NCBI GenBank assembly: GCA_030280995.1
Contig: JASXTE010000015.1
Coordinates: forward strand, 21,534,501-21,598,500
From: Hemileia vastatrix
Lineage: Eukaryota > Basidiomycota > Pucciniomycetes > Pucciniales > Zaghouaniaceae
Direction: 5' to 3'
DNA: 64,000 bases
The number at the start of each line of letters is the position of its first letter. Positions within the stretch are counted from its first letter, which is position 1. The position numbers and the translations under genes are program-made. Shown one piece after another: positions 1 to 10,598 of the stretch. Under the pieces are notes generated by a model that was not told where the DNA came from, did no database searches, and saw only the letters and a list, made by a program, of their open reading frames with translations.

Positions 1-2646
1 ATTTTTACCATTAATGATAACAGGTGCCTTTAAAGGGGATATAGGAATAGAATTGTTAGTAATATCTTTAATTATCTCAGCATTTTCTACTGAAGATAAA
101 TTTAATACACAATCTTCAGATATATTATTTAAATAATGGACATCATGTTCCAACATTAAAACATCTTTAACAGATTCATTGTCATAGGAGATATTACTTT
201 CACAGTCACTGGAAGAATTATTGACATCAAGTTCAACTTCATCAGTGTCTTCATTTTGTTCAACAAGATGAATTTTCTTGTCACAAACATGACCCTTCTG
301 CCACGGTTTGTTACATTTATAACAAGTATTTGTTGCATATTTTTTAGGTGCAACTGGGGCAGAGGGTTTACCAGATTTTTCTGGGAGCTTTATAGAAGGT
401 TTATTCTGATCATTATAAGATTTACCAAGGTAATTCTTTGGTTCATATCTATGGTTGAGCAGTACTTCATTACAGATATTAATGAAAGAAGAATTTTCCC
501 TTACATGCTCAGTTCTAGCAACAATCAAATCCCTAAGAGAATTTGGTAATTTATACAAGATTTTATCTCTCAAAATATCATAATCCATCTTTGGATCAAT
601 TGCTCTAAGGATTTTAGTTATTTTCATCAGAAAAACAATGGGCTTTTCAACAGAGGAGGATACATATCTAGTATTCTCATACAGTCTCTGCTGAGCTAAC
701 CTGAATTTTGAACCACCAAATTGATTCTCAATCAAGGATTTCCAATCATTCCATGTATAATGATTGTTATCTAAAAGGACAGATTCATACCACATCAAGG
801 CTACATTGGAAAATAAAGAAATTAGCTTAGAAACAATTTCCTCATCAGGTAGTTTATAAGATCTCTTTAAATTATCAATTCTTTGGATAAAGTGTTGCCA
901 ATCAGAGGAAGAATCACCATCAAAGGTAGGATATTGGTCTAACTTAGGCCAATTTTTCTGACTACTGGGATGGTCCATTTTTTGGTTTGAATTATTCATT
1001 ATTAATAATTCCTGAAGTTTAGCTAGGTGTTCAGAAATTTCATTATTTACAGAAACAGCTGGTGCATGACCATCACAAGATTTTTTGCTAGTAGCAAAAG
1101 ATTTTACAGACTAATTTTCAGTTTGTTTAATGGTTGAAATATGAGGAAGAAAGGATGAACTTTGCTCAGGTTTTTTCCCTTTATTTTTATGCAGCTTATA
1201 TACAGAAATCTCATTTAATTCATTATTGATGGTTAAGGTTGAGAACTTTTCCTGCAGGTCAGACACATAGTTTCTTATTCTTGGAATTTCAGACATCTGG
1301 TCATTTACTTTTGCAAGAGATAGAACATTTCTGTCCTCAGAAACTGAGAGTTTGGTACTTAGTGGATGAAAATCATTTTTTAGCTACTTAAACTCATTTT
1401 GCAGAGATTTTACTTCATTCTTGAATGAATAATTTGCCTCAATAAGGGGTTTCAATTCACTCAAGGTCTTATGTAGACTGATATTTCTATCTGAGATAGC
1501 TCTATGGTCACTTCTTATTTGTTTTTGTTGACTAAGAACAATATTCAAGGTTTCTTTGATTTTTAAATAAGCTGTATCTTGTACAGAAGAACTCACTTTA
1601 CATTGCAAGTGTAAATTATTTAATCTATCATTTTCATGGATTAACACATCTCTCACATGTTTGTCTTTCACAATATTAAAATCAAGGGTATCTTTCAATA
1701 TTTCCTCAGAAGTTTTTTCAATTAAGGTATAGATTTCAGGGGGAACAGAATCATTTTTAATTGCAAGAGAAGGATTAATTAAAGATGTAGAAGTTAAATG
1801 TAAAGGTTCATCAAATGACAATTTGCTAATTACATCAATAGGGCTACTAGTTACAGGAAGCTGTCTTTTAACAGGTTTAACTGTTCTTTCACCATGTTCA
1901 ATAATATTACCTGCAGAAGAAGATTTATTAGAAAACATACCCAAGTGACTATCAACCAAATTACTTACCATGGCAGAGGAGGAAACTTCCCCTGGGACTG
2001 GGTTTGGGATTGTGCTTGGGCCTTCTTTCTCCTGCCTTGTTGGTAGGGATGAGGAGGTGGATGGAAATTGGGTGTTCTGGATGGGCCAGGCTGATGATGA
2101 GGAGGGTGTTGCACATTCTGTTGGTAGTGACTCATTAGATAATCCCATTTCCATTGCTCTACTTCCATAGTATTTGGGTTTTGGATGGTTGAGCTGGGTG
2201 GCTGTGAAGGTTGAGCCTGAAACTGAGGCTGATTGGGAGGCAACTGAGGAGGGGCCTGGGCCTGAATCTGGTTCCTGAGTTCTTGAACCTGATCCCACAA
2301 TGTGTCTACCTTTGCTTTGTACGTCATATTTTCTGTCTTCAACTCTTTTATATGACTGGATAGGTTGCTGATTTGTTGTGGCAGAGGAAGCTTTTTTACT
2401 TTGAAGCCTTTTGGAAGACCTTCTTGAGGCACTAGAGGCTTTACTTCCTTCTGTGGTACTGGGGGAAGGGGGTTTGGTTTGTTTGCATTTCCTGTCATTT
2501 CCACATCCTTCAGTATGTGAATTCTTTGTGTTAGTATAAGATTTTTTATGACCAACTTTAGAAGAACTTACAGTGTCAGCATCATAGTCAATTTCTATTT
2601 CATCCACTTGCATGTTATCCATTTTTTCTGCCAAATTGTTGGACAT
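1..2646 (-). pseudogene. gag: Gag polyprotein of copy D (partial, two in-frame stops)
   Basis: One frame starting at the ATG at 2646 runs to the window edge and is broken only by TAG at 1384-1386 and TAG at 1111-1113. The first 220 or so residues are rich in Ser, Pro and Thr and overlap a second ORF in another frame (1965-2555). The middle is predicted coiled coil. The segment at about 970-600 is a Gypsy Gag core with a conserved WPKLDQYPTFDG and WQHFIQRIDNLK. Near 330-285 lies an intact zinc knuckle of the C-x2-C-x3-W-x2-G-H-x-C type (CYKCNKPWQKGHVC). Gag forms the particle and binds element RNA. The reading continues off the window, so protease and pol are not seen. The two nonsense codons suggest an inactive but recent copy. 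Confidence 0.8.
1965..2555 (-). CDS. ORF-a of copy D: W-rich coiled-coil ORF overlapping gag
   Basis: This 196-codon ORF lies wholly inside the gag frame of copy D but in a different frame. The methionine that lines up with copies B and C is about 19 codons into it. It encodes a coiled-coil segment, a Gln/Pro-rich linker, then QWKWDY and, about 25 residues later, HPYQ, and it ends in PLPW followed by TAA. Copies B (23438-23959) and C (53866-54584) keep the same order: coiled coil, KWxWD(W/Y), HPYK, PW, stop. In all three the last codon and stop form TGGTAAG, a perfect 5' splice-donor context. It could be a separate protein, or the N-terminus of an alternative Gag made by splicing or -1 frameshifting. 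No homologue is recognised. Conservation of tryptophans argues that this frame is really translated. Confidence 0.6.
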   Translation of the reverse strand: MVIKNLILTQRIHILKDVEMTGNANKPNPLPPVPQKEVKPLVPQEGLPKGFKVKKLPLPQQISNLSSHIKELKTENMTYKAKVDTLWDQVQELRNQIQAQAPPQLPPNQPQFQAQPSQPPSSTIQNPNTMEVEQWKWDYLMSHYQQNVQHPPHHQPGPSRTPNFHPPPHPYQQGRRKKAQAQSQTQSQGKFPPLPW

Positions 2647-3345
2647 ACTAGTGGGAAGATTTTAATTTACTTATTATTTATTAAAAGAAAATAATAAAGG
2701 TTAGTCAATAATTGCTCCAAATAATAATAAAAAATTTTTATTAATTAAATTATAGAAAAAAAATTTTTCAATATAAAGTAATAATTATAAAAAATTAATT
2801 TTTTAAAAAAAAAATGGATTGCAAGGTTAAATTGGGAATAACAATCAAGTTAATTCAACCAATTAATTACCAATATTAAATATGGCAATATATTTGGGAC
2901 TAAGCACAAAGTACTTTTAAGTCAACCAAAATTAACAATAATTAATAATAAAAAAAAATTAATTTAATAATTCAATTTGTATTAATAAAAATGTCAATTC
3001 TTCTAGGACTAAGAGGATTTAACACTCTATAATGGTCAACTAGGAAAAAAAAATTTTTAATAATTGAACACTTACACTCAGTGAATCAGCAATTAAGCCA
3101 CAATCACTGTTATTGCAGTAAAAACATAGTAATATGAGTGAGAGGTGCAAAGGTGAACTTACTATAGTGATCGAAAAATCACTTCAAAATAATATAAAAA
3201 TTAATATAATATAAACCTAAGATATCGAACCCATGTTCGAAACACAGTCGCGGCAAAAGTTTTGTTTTTGCTAGGTGGTCCGTGCGTTTTGTCGTTCGTC
3301 GCCAGGCTCGATCGTTGTCCTCGTTTGGAAAGGTCCCCAGTTGTC
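2647..3345 (-). other. 5' leader of copy D with candidate primer binding site
   Basis: This is the untranslated stretch between the 5' LTR and gag. The first 100 bases after the LTR (3345-3240) are unusually CpG-rich for the window and the rest is AT-rich. A candidate primer binding site, TGGGGACCTTTCC on the minus strand, lies at 3339-3327. Element B has the related TGGGGGTCTTTCC right after its 5' LTR, and C has CGGGGAACTTCTC in the same place. The priming tRNA is not identified. Confidence 0.5.
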
Positions 3346-4476
3346 TGTCAGTCGTCTAGAAGATGGTAAGAAAAATAGGAGAAAAGGAGGAGAGAAGGAG
3401 GAGGAAAAGGGAATATAAAAGAAATAAATTACAATAATATATTTAATTTATTTAAGAGGGAAACAACGGCGAGCAACTTTGAGAGATGACAAAAACTTAG
3501 AATTTATTAATAATAATACTATTTAATGTAAGGGTTCTGCGCGGAAAACACTTTAATTACTAGCAGACTTAAAGCAACCTTTAATTTGTTATATAGACTT
3601 TTAATTAGAATTGTATTACTAATAAAAAAAATATAAACGTAGTAAAATAGTATTTAATTTGTTGAGTGTATAATAAGTGATGAGGCTACAGGGGATTATC
3701 CAAGGCCCTTTTATGGGCAATGGGTCCTCTGAAGCGCCACTATATTTGTAAATACAATGATTAGAATAGGATAAAACAAATATATCAAAGAGTAAATGAA
3801 ACATAACAATGTAGAGAAAAATATGAAACAAATAATTAAAACCCCAATTAAGAATCCAATTTTTCCGCCATTAATTCCCAAATCAGTAAGAAAAAATAGT
3901 GAATAACTAAACAAGATTGGAACATAGGAACTATGAGAAAAATAATTCCAAACAGATGGTACAGTCTGATTAAAGGATATTTTAAGTGAAACAAAAAAAT
4001 ACTTTGACGCAACAAAACATGTAATTAATCTCAATTTAGTATAAATTAATTAATTGGTTTTTTCTGACACAATTAAGGGTCAAAAGAAGCTTCATTAATT
4101 ATTGTTTAGTATTATATGAAAGGTGTTATTTAATATATAAATTTAAATAATTAATTTAAATATATTATAAGTCAATTTTACACTTATAATTATAATATAT
4201 GTTTTTCAATTAATAAAATATAAATTTATAATTATTAAATACGTAAAAATGCGCCATTATTTGTAGAATATATTATATTATGTTCAATTTAACTGTATAT
4301 TAAAATTTATATAACCAATAAATTTAATGTAACACTTGTATATAATAAAATACTTATATAATTTTATTATGCAATAAAATATTAAGTTATATTCATTAAA
4401 TACAATTCTTACCCACTCTTTCAGGTTTTATAAGTTACATATTATTTACTGGACTCCTGGAATAGCCTGGCTGACA
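3346..4476 (-). repeat. 5' LTR of copy D
   Basis: On the minus strand the LTR starts TGTCAGCCAGG at 4476 and ends CTGACA at 3346 (or a few bases further at 3342). These are the same ends as the LTRs of B and C, with an inverted TGTCAG/CTGACA terminus. The body is AT-rich and diverged from the B and C LTRs, but patches such as the stretch near 3690-3725 match copy C near 46450-46480. Short ORFs inside it are not conserved and are ignored. Confidence 0.75.
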
Positions 4477-4559
4477 GAGAAACTATCAAAGATTTTAGAT
4501 ATTTATGATGCCTTGTAAAAAAAATAAAAAGTTGTGAGCATATAAATTTGAATAGGAAA

Positions 4560-4880
4560 ATTTTCTAAAAAACAGAATAAAATGTAATAGACTTACTGTG
4601 GTGTGAAAGAGAAAAATTTGATTTGGAAATGAAATTGGGGAGAAGAGTTGTGAAATTCAGCAAAGAGTGAGGATTGAAGGAAGGTGATGCACAGCTGATT
4701 GAGAGAATGTTGGTACTTGTGGGCTGAATTGTGTTTAAGAAAACTTTACAAAAGTAGGATGTACCTGATCCCATTTATAAGACCCCAAGTACCAAATCAG
4801 CCATGTTTCATGGCATGTTTGTGTGGCATTTTTTAAATGAATCATGCTAGGAATGTTTGGTAATGTTTGAAACACCCTAA
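4560..4880 (-). repeat. Dispersed repeat E, copy 1
   Basis: On the minus strand this segment matches 56986-57300 on the plus strand. Shared stretches include the region around ACATCCTACTTT and a short frame starting MGS(G/N)TSYF in both copies. The similarity is patchy but collinear over about 300 bp. It could be part of an LTR or a short interspersed element; its ends are not resolved. The flanking parts of 4477-5285 hold no gene I can support, only short direct repeats such as ACTCACCyAAGTACC near 5206 and 5249. Confidence 0.5.
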
Positions 4881-5285
4881 TGAGTATTTCAAGGTTCATT
4901 AAAGAGACCATGAACAGATAAGAATTAGTTAAGTTTCAACTTTTGAGAAGAATTACATGTAAATTGAATTTTTTTTACACATAGATGGCAAGCCCTCAAC
5001 ACATCAACCCTTTAATTCAGTTTGATATACTTCTCTATTGAAAAAAGTCCACCTAATGGTACCACACCAAGAAACTTCATGAGATATGTAATTGCTATAT
5101 ATCAAGACCAAAGCAAAGCTTTGTTTGAGATATTGTCAGCCTTAGAAAAGCTGAAAAACTTACCAAGGTGACATCAAGATTCCAAAAAAGCTTTGACTCA
5201 CCCAAGTACCATGATAGACCTTTCCAACAAATCTTTTACTCACCTAAGTACCTCAATAGCCCTCAAATCATCTCAAATAAGCTTT

Positions 5286-5455
5286 TGTCAGTGTATTCTA
5301 GTATCTAAGTATGATTTAATAGTAAATATTAATTGTACTACTACTTATTTGTAAATAATTTAGTGATTAAACCTCAGGGAAAGACTAATAAAATAGTTTT
5401 TCTCAATATTAACTCACAATATTTAGATTTGTGTGGGCTAGTGGTGTAAAATAGG
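5286..5455 (-). repeat. B-family LTR fragment inserted at the broken end of F1
   Basis: From 5286 the plus strand reads TGTCAGTG and then matches the reverse complement of the 3' end of the element B LTR (44789 back to about 44620), including the blocks around AAGTATGAT and CTCACAATA. It stops where the F1 reverse transcriptase frame begins. It is therefore an LTR end of a minus-oriented B-family element, with no internal part visible. Confidence 0.6.
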
Positions 5456-6095
5456 TTAAACTTTAATACTATCAATTAGCTCACTAGTCAAGGAAAGGGG
5501 ATATCTGTTCTTTACCATCAGAACATTTAACCTTCTGAAATCCATTCAAGGTCTTAGTGAACTATCTTTTTTCCCTGCAAAGATGAAAGGGGAAGCCCAG
5601 GGAGATTTGGATTCCCTAATAAAAAAATTCTTTAAATTTTCATCAATCATCTCTTTTAGCACTGTTGACTCTAGGTTTGATCATGGTATTATGCAGCTAA
5701 ATTGAGGGGTTGTGCCTGGATTCAGTTCGATGAGGTGGTAGGGTCTTGCATTCTCCCTCTCCAAAAAATGATAAGAATTTCCAATAAGCTTCAGGGACAA
5801 TTTCCTTGAGGCTTTTTGTTGAATTTGAGTACTGGAACTTAGCTGAAATATTTGCAGATATTTTCCAAGCTGTTGAGTTGCATTCCAGTTCCTCTTCTTC
5901 TTCCAGAACCCCCTGAAAGTCCTTAAACTTACCATCAAGTGTACGTGTCAGTTCTTGCAGCAAGTCTACTGATGATAATAAAACACCACAAGAATTTCCA
6001 GGAGGGGCAACTGACCCCTTCAGAGGCCAGGGGAAAGATTCTTTCTCTGTGCCATCCACCATTCTATCTTTGGCCTTCACTTTTCTTTGTTGCAC
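5456..6095 (-). pseudogene. pol: Gypsy reverse transcriptase N-terminal part (F1), truncated
   Basis: The minus strand encodes the entrance to a Ty3/Gypsy RT. A segment reading KTLPPHR with GTTPQFSCIIP in another frame matches the usual LPPHRPYDH...G.TPP.GPIYSLS block before RT. Then come FFIRESKSPWASPFIF, a DSSLRP, a degenerate DFRRLN and KNRYPL, which are the first RT motifs. The reading is broken by a frameshift near 5700 and a stop in the LRP*MDFR segment. It ends at about 5456, where a B-family LTR scrap starts, so the catalytic YxDD part, RNase H and integrase are missing. Family assignment is from memory of fungal chromovirus-like pol proteins. Confidence 0.7.
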
Positions 6096-6531
6096 CTTCT
6101 CCTCTTCTTGGTGAAATTTACCCCTATTCTTCTACTCCCCAGTACTTCCTGTTGGTGTCCCATCCACAGCCTGCTGCATAAAATTAAGAGAAAGCATCAG
6201 TTCTGGTGAAAGTTCAGCTGAAGATAAAAAACATAAGAAGATTCTCCAGGATGGGCCCCTGACCCCTGAGGGGGCCAGGGAGCCAATACTTTAGTGTCAA
6301 AATCCCCTTTCCTTCACATCTGAACCTTCTTTGCCTTCCAATTGATTTGCAGGCTACATTGGTGTAGCCATGTCATACCTAGACCATGTTGTACTGGTCT
6401 TTCAGGTTTGTGGCATATACCCTGCACTGTAACTGCCTTCCATCACACCAAAAACTGCAAAAAATTTTTTCTCTTACTTCTCCTCCTACACCTGGGGATC
6501 CGTCAAACATAATTAGATATCTAGGGAAGAC

Positions 6532-6765
6532 CTATTTTTCTTTTTTAATTTCATTTCTCTGTAAAAACTTGTTAGAAATAAAACAGTCTGTGGCCCCACA
6601 GTCCAATAGGGCTTGTATATTTGTTGTGGCATCAAGGGTCATTAAAGGAAATTTAAGTATAATGTGATTATCATTTACTTCAAGAGGCTTACATGCTGAT
6701 AATTCTTCTACTAATTCCTCCTTATCCTTTCCCTCTAATCCTCTTTCAGAGGGAAAAACCTTCAC
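6532..6765 (-). pseudogene. Retroviral-type aspartic protease remnant (F1)
   Basis: The minus-strand frame contains NIQALLDCGATDCFIS, which is the active-site loop of a retropepsin with DCGAT in place of the common D(S/T)GA. Upstream the protein has an acidic stretch that links Gag and protease. It lies between the zinc knuckle near 6836-6880 and the RT entrance at 6095, in the normal Gypsy order gag-PR-RT. The stretch between 6096 and 6531 continues the protease/RT linker in broken frames; nothing more can be named there. Confidence 0.65.
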
Positions 6766-6829
6766 TCACAAGCACTTTATTTTACCTGTGCCTTTCCTGT
6801 GCTATCCTCCACCTCAGTAACCATTATTT

Positions 6830-7765
6830 TTCCTCTACACTACCTTTCCAGATGGCCATCACTCACACATTGGAGGCACACCCCTCTACTCATACATCTC
6901 TGGTATTCCTCATCAGATAGCCTTTTTTTCCACTAGCCTTACATGCATTTACTGCATCAATGTCCATAGCATTTGGGTCCCCGGCACAGGCCCCACTTGA
7001 TGAGGCATAGTAGTGCCACTGATGGGTACCACACCAACCAACCATCTGCTGATGCCTAAACTCTTTATCAATTTAGATGGCCAGCTCCAAGAGTTCTTGG
7101 AGGGGGGTTGGACGAGGGTAACTAATTAGGGTATTCATGATTTTTTGTGAGAGCCCATTTCTGAAGTGAAACATGAGTTCTCCTTCTACCCATGTTGTAA
7201 CGTAGCTGGAATGGCCCCAGAATTCTCACACATACTTGGCAATAGAACACTTCTGTTGCAACTGGTTAAGAGTATGCTCCAAGGCTGTGGCCACATCAGG
7301 GTCAACAAATGCTAATTCAAATTTCACCATGAAATGAAAGAAAGTTATTTCCAACATGATATTTCCAAGGAGTTCCTTTGTATATGGCTTTGCCCAGCAT
7401 GCCGCCTCATCTGTGAGGTAAGAGATTACAAACCCAATTTTTGATTGCTCATCTGGACACTGATTACTGTTGAGAAGGACATTAAGTTTTACCTGCAACT
7501 CATACTTATCTTCTCAGGGCCCTTGCTTTCCATCAAAGATTTCTAAAACTGAAATTTTTGGGCCTTTAACAAGTGGTGCTGGTGTTTTAGGCCATGACTG
7601 TGCCTTGGATTTGGTGGAGTCCAGTTCTGCTTCCATTAGGCTGCAATACAAGGGCTGTTCATCAGATAGATGTTCCATGAGTCTTGTGTTTTGTTCTTGA
7701 AAACATGCCATTTGTTCTTGTGTTTCAGAGAGGGTTGCTGAATCAGGTTTACCTGAGGGGTTCAT
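6830..7765 (-). pseudogene. gag: Gag remnant of F1 (Tf2-like Gypsy)
   Basis: The frame beginning near 7765 has a Thr/Gln-rich start, a short heptad region, then PKISVLEIFDGKQG, followed after a stop by KLNVLLNSN and SYLTDEAACWAKPYT. This is the Retrotrans_gag core (FDG..., Y..G.A..WA.P). Near 6880-6836 a zinc knuckle CLQCVSDGHLER*C (C-x2-C-x4-H-x4-C) is visible, with a stop codon just before its last cysteine. Several stops and frameshifts break the gene. Together with the protease and RT fragments it defines one decayed minus-strand element. Its LTR upstream of 7765 was not recognised. Confidence 0.65.
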
Positions 7766-9331
7766 TGTTCTTCAGTAGTGTGTCAATTAAGATCAGACAT
7801 AATGTTAAGACCTAAGAAGGCAGACTACTACTAGCGCTGACATTAGCCTGGGACAGGACTGAATATGCTAGTAAGCAGTGAGACTAACTAGACTTAATAT
7901 GTTGGGATTACCAACAGTGAGATGAGACTGACTATACTGGTACAGCAATGAGACTAAGAAGTAACTGAATTACTATATAAGTTGTCCAATAAGGAGCACT
8001 TCACAGTGCTTGCCCCAAATAAACCCCTTATGCAATATCCCCTTTTCCACCTCTCACAATGCATAGTGCCCATAGTGCTCCTCCTCCTCACCTCTCAACC
8101 AAATCCTAAAAAATACTCATTTAAATTCTCACCCAAGGAATACTCAACTCAGTATTATTATTTTTGTGCATCAAAATAACAAGTTTTATTGTGTGTTCTT
8201 TTTAAGTAATAATATTGAACACTTTTTTAAGGGGTAATAGCAAAAATTTAAGTAAGTATTTTGTCTTTATACCATAGCACCTGTCTGAAAATTTCCATTT
8301 GAGCCACATTAAAAAATTGACACAGATATTTTTTTTCAGCATGCCACAGTGAAAAATAAAAGTTGTAATTGAAAATGTGATGATGATGAATCAAATCATG
8401 TAGCCATTTAAAACCATGATAAGTAGTTAAGAACTTTTTTCAAGAACTAGTTTCAGGAAGTAGGGAAATTTTCTGAAGTGTATATTTTGGCTGATAGTGA
8501 CTAGAAGGTGTTTGGAAAGTAAGGTAGCATTTCTTTAAAAAGTGACTCATGTACACCAAATATATTTTTGCTTTAAAATATTTATCAGACTCAACCATAG
8601 GATCAAGGGTCACAGAAATAGTGGTATTTTGAAGCTTTTGAAGGTTTCAGAAAAGCTCAAAAAATCACTTAATAAAATTAAAAAAAATAATTTCATAATG
8701 GTTCACAAAATGGCTTCATAGCGGTTAAAAAATTCAAATAGGGAAGGACTTGGTAAAGGGTTTGGTTCCGAATTTCTCTCAGATCTCTCTTTCTGAATCT
8801 CAGTCTATTCTTCCTTTTTTTCACTCTGTGCTTACAAATATGACATTAAATGTTACATTTTATTACAAGACTCCATGATATTCTTTTTCTGAAGACATCA
8901 CAACACAAAAGAAAAGCATGACAGAATTCACCACTGTGTGTACAAGTCATTTAATGCAAAAATAAATAGTTGGGTGGTCTACCTCATCTTGGTCTACCAG
9001 ATGTGACAAGCAGGCAACAGGAGAGTTTTGGTCCAGCAATAGAAGGGGTACAGAGGTGAGGTCAATTCCAAAGAAGGGAGCTTTGGGATTGTGGATGGAG
9101 GTATTGAGTGATAGATTGGGTTGATTAGAAAGTATTTCTGGGTTAGGGGAGAGGGGGAGTGTTAAAAGTGGTATCAGGGAAAGTAGGGAGGAGAGGGGGA
9201 GCTTGAGGTGAGTCAAATAATAGTTCTGGGTACTTATCTCTTGCAGCACTCATTGACTTGGAAGAAAATCCCCATTCAGGGCACATGGTGGCTGGGTATG
9301 GGTAGAAGTATCTTCTCTTTTTGAGAGGCAG
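7766..9331. other. No gene recognised
   Basis: This stretch probably includes the unrecognised 5' flank or LTR of F1, followed by AT-rich sequence. A minus-strand frame of about 100 codons at 8947-9249 is leucine/proline-rich low complexity and has no recognisable domain. Repeated short words (agactaac/gagactgac) occur at 7860-7970. Confidence 0.4.
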
Positions 9332-10471
9332 TGTGGCAGCCTAAATTTTAGTATGGAAATATAGTTTATTATTAATGGATATTTGGAGATGAACATTGAG
9401 ATTGGAAAGGCCAATCAAAATTTTATATGATTATATTAAAGAAAATTGAGTATTAAAAGTGGTTAAAAAGGGTTAATTTTACAGGTCAAGTTTTAACAAA
9501 TAATTACTGGGCAAGAAATGCAAGTATAGGTTTAAAAGTGCATGAAAATTAAATTCAGGAGTTGAAAGAATCATTGGGAATTTTTGTTAAATTTTTATTA
9601 TTTCTCTAATATTTTTAATAATTTTATAAAGTATTTTTAATTATTTTTTATTTTTCATAATTTGGTTAACTTTGATAATTTTTACTAGGTGAATAGGGCT
9701 GCTCAGGCTACAAAAATTATAATGGAATATAAAGAAGAAGTAGTTTTATCATCTGTAATTTTTGTAGATTTTTTATTGATATTTTAAAGGTTCTAATTGA
9801 GTCAGGAAGTTCATACTATCTGTGGAATACTCTGTATTAGCTCTGTACAAACTCTAGTGATATCTGGACTAGCTCTGGAATGCTCAAGTTAGGAAAAGTA
9901 GGGCATGTGACATACTATGCATATAAAGCCTTTAGACTCAAAATTACACATCAGAGGATCATAACCTCTAAAAATCATCATATAACAACCAACCATAACA
10001 ATGCATACATAAAAATCATATATTATTTTCATAACAAATTATAAAATTGTAATACCCTTATAAATATAACAATTTAACATAAAAATATATTAAATTCACT
10101 CATAATCATAAATATTAACATATAGGGTACCATTATAAAGAACTCATCATCAGGGATCAGATTTTAACAACTAAATTTCATAAAAATAAAAGCTTCATTA
10201 AAAACATATTTTTCAATCATTTAAATAAATTTTCTAAATACAGCTTCACTGTTGTGTTTTCAACCTCATTATAAAGAAAACTTATTCTACATCTAAACAC
10301 CATTAATAACAAATAGTCTATTGGTAATCTCTTATAAAGTAAAAGTTATAGCTTAGTTAGTTGTAAGCTCTTTATTTACTTAAAGGGAAAGGGTTTTGTT
10401 TGGTTTATCCAACTCCCTTGGATTCTGCTAACAGAAAAGCAACTGTAAGAGTCGTTTTACAATGGTGGCAC
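9332..10471 (+). repeat. 5' LTR of A'
   Basis: It starts TGTGGCAGCC and ends TTTTACA just before the primer site. Its first 650 bp match 20813-21387 (3' LTR of A'), and the whole unit corresponds to the solo LTR at 40479-41591. A TATA-like run (catataaagcc) lies near 9919-9930. Confidence 0.8.
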
Positions 10472-10475
10472 CCAA

Positions 10476-10493
10476 AATGGGGTTCAAATTTTC
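10476..10493 (+). other. Decayed primer binding site of A' (tRNA-Lys type)
   Basis: TGGCACCCAAAATGGGGT stands 4 bp after the LTR. It equals the intact site of element A (25452-25469) except at positions that were CpG-containing in A. The match is to the 3' end of tRNA-Lys(1,2), known as a primer for several retroelements. Confidence 0.7.
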
Positions 10494-10598
10494 AGGTTTT
10501 TAATTGATCTTACTTGATTTCTGGGCTATCTTAGCCTGAAAGAGGCTTATTTAATGAATGCTTATCTTATTTTAACAGTTTAATCTTATACTTTTGGG

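Larger units (their letters stand above)
1..4476 (-). mobile_element. Ty3/Gypsy B-family element, copy D (5' LTR, leader, gag; rest beyond window start)
   Basis: This is the upstream part of an LTR retrotransposon read on the minus strand. From right to left it has a 5' LTR (4476 to about 3346), a leader, and a gag frame that is still open at base 1. It is related to elements B (21728-44789) and C (45723-56045): the Gag proteins, the overlapping W-rich ORF and the LTR ends (starting TGTCAGCC, ending CTGACA) all correspond. It is the best preserved gag of the three. Its leader keeps several CpG dinucleotides, which the older copies have mostly lost. Only the right flank is visible, so no target duplication can be tested. 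Membership in Ty3/Gypsy is inferred from the pol of copies B and C. Confidence 0.85.

Noticed and set aside
1911..1968. A textbook 58-nt intron in copy D (GTAAGT, TCTAAT, TTCTGCAG) after ORF-a
   Set aside because: Splicing it joins ORF-a to a frame with an immediate TAA, and the acceptor is not obvious in B or C. The donor conservation is kept as a finding, the intron is not called.
1970..2170. Plus-strand frames opposite D gag (and similar shadows at 26160-26609, 30512-30817, 31388-31651)
   Set aside because: They mirror strongly coding frames on the other strand. There is no independent motif or conservation.
3220..3345. tRNA-like words (GTTCGAA) in the leader of copy D
   Set aside because: No cloverleaf could be built. 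The CpG-rich words fit the leader and primer-site region of the element.
8947..9249. 100-codon Leu/Pro-rich frame on the minus strand
   Set aside because: Low-complexity composition, no domain, no repeat copy, no promoter context. It is probably chance.
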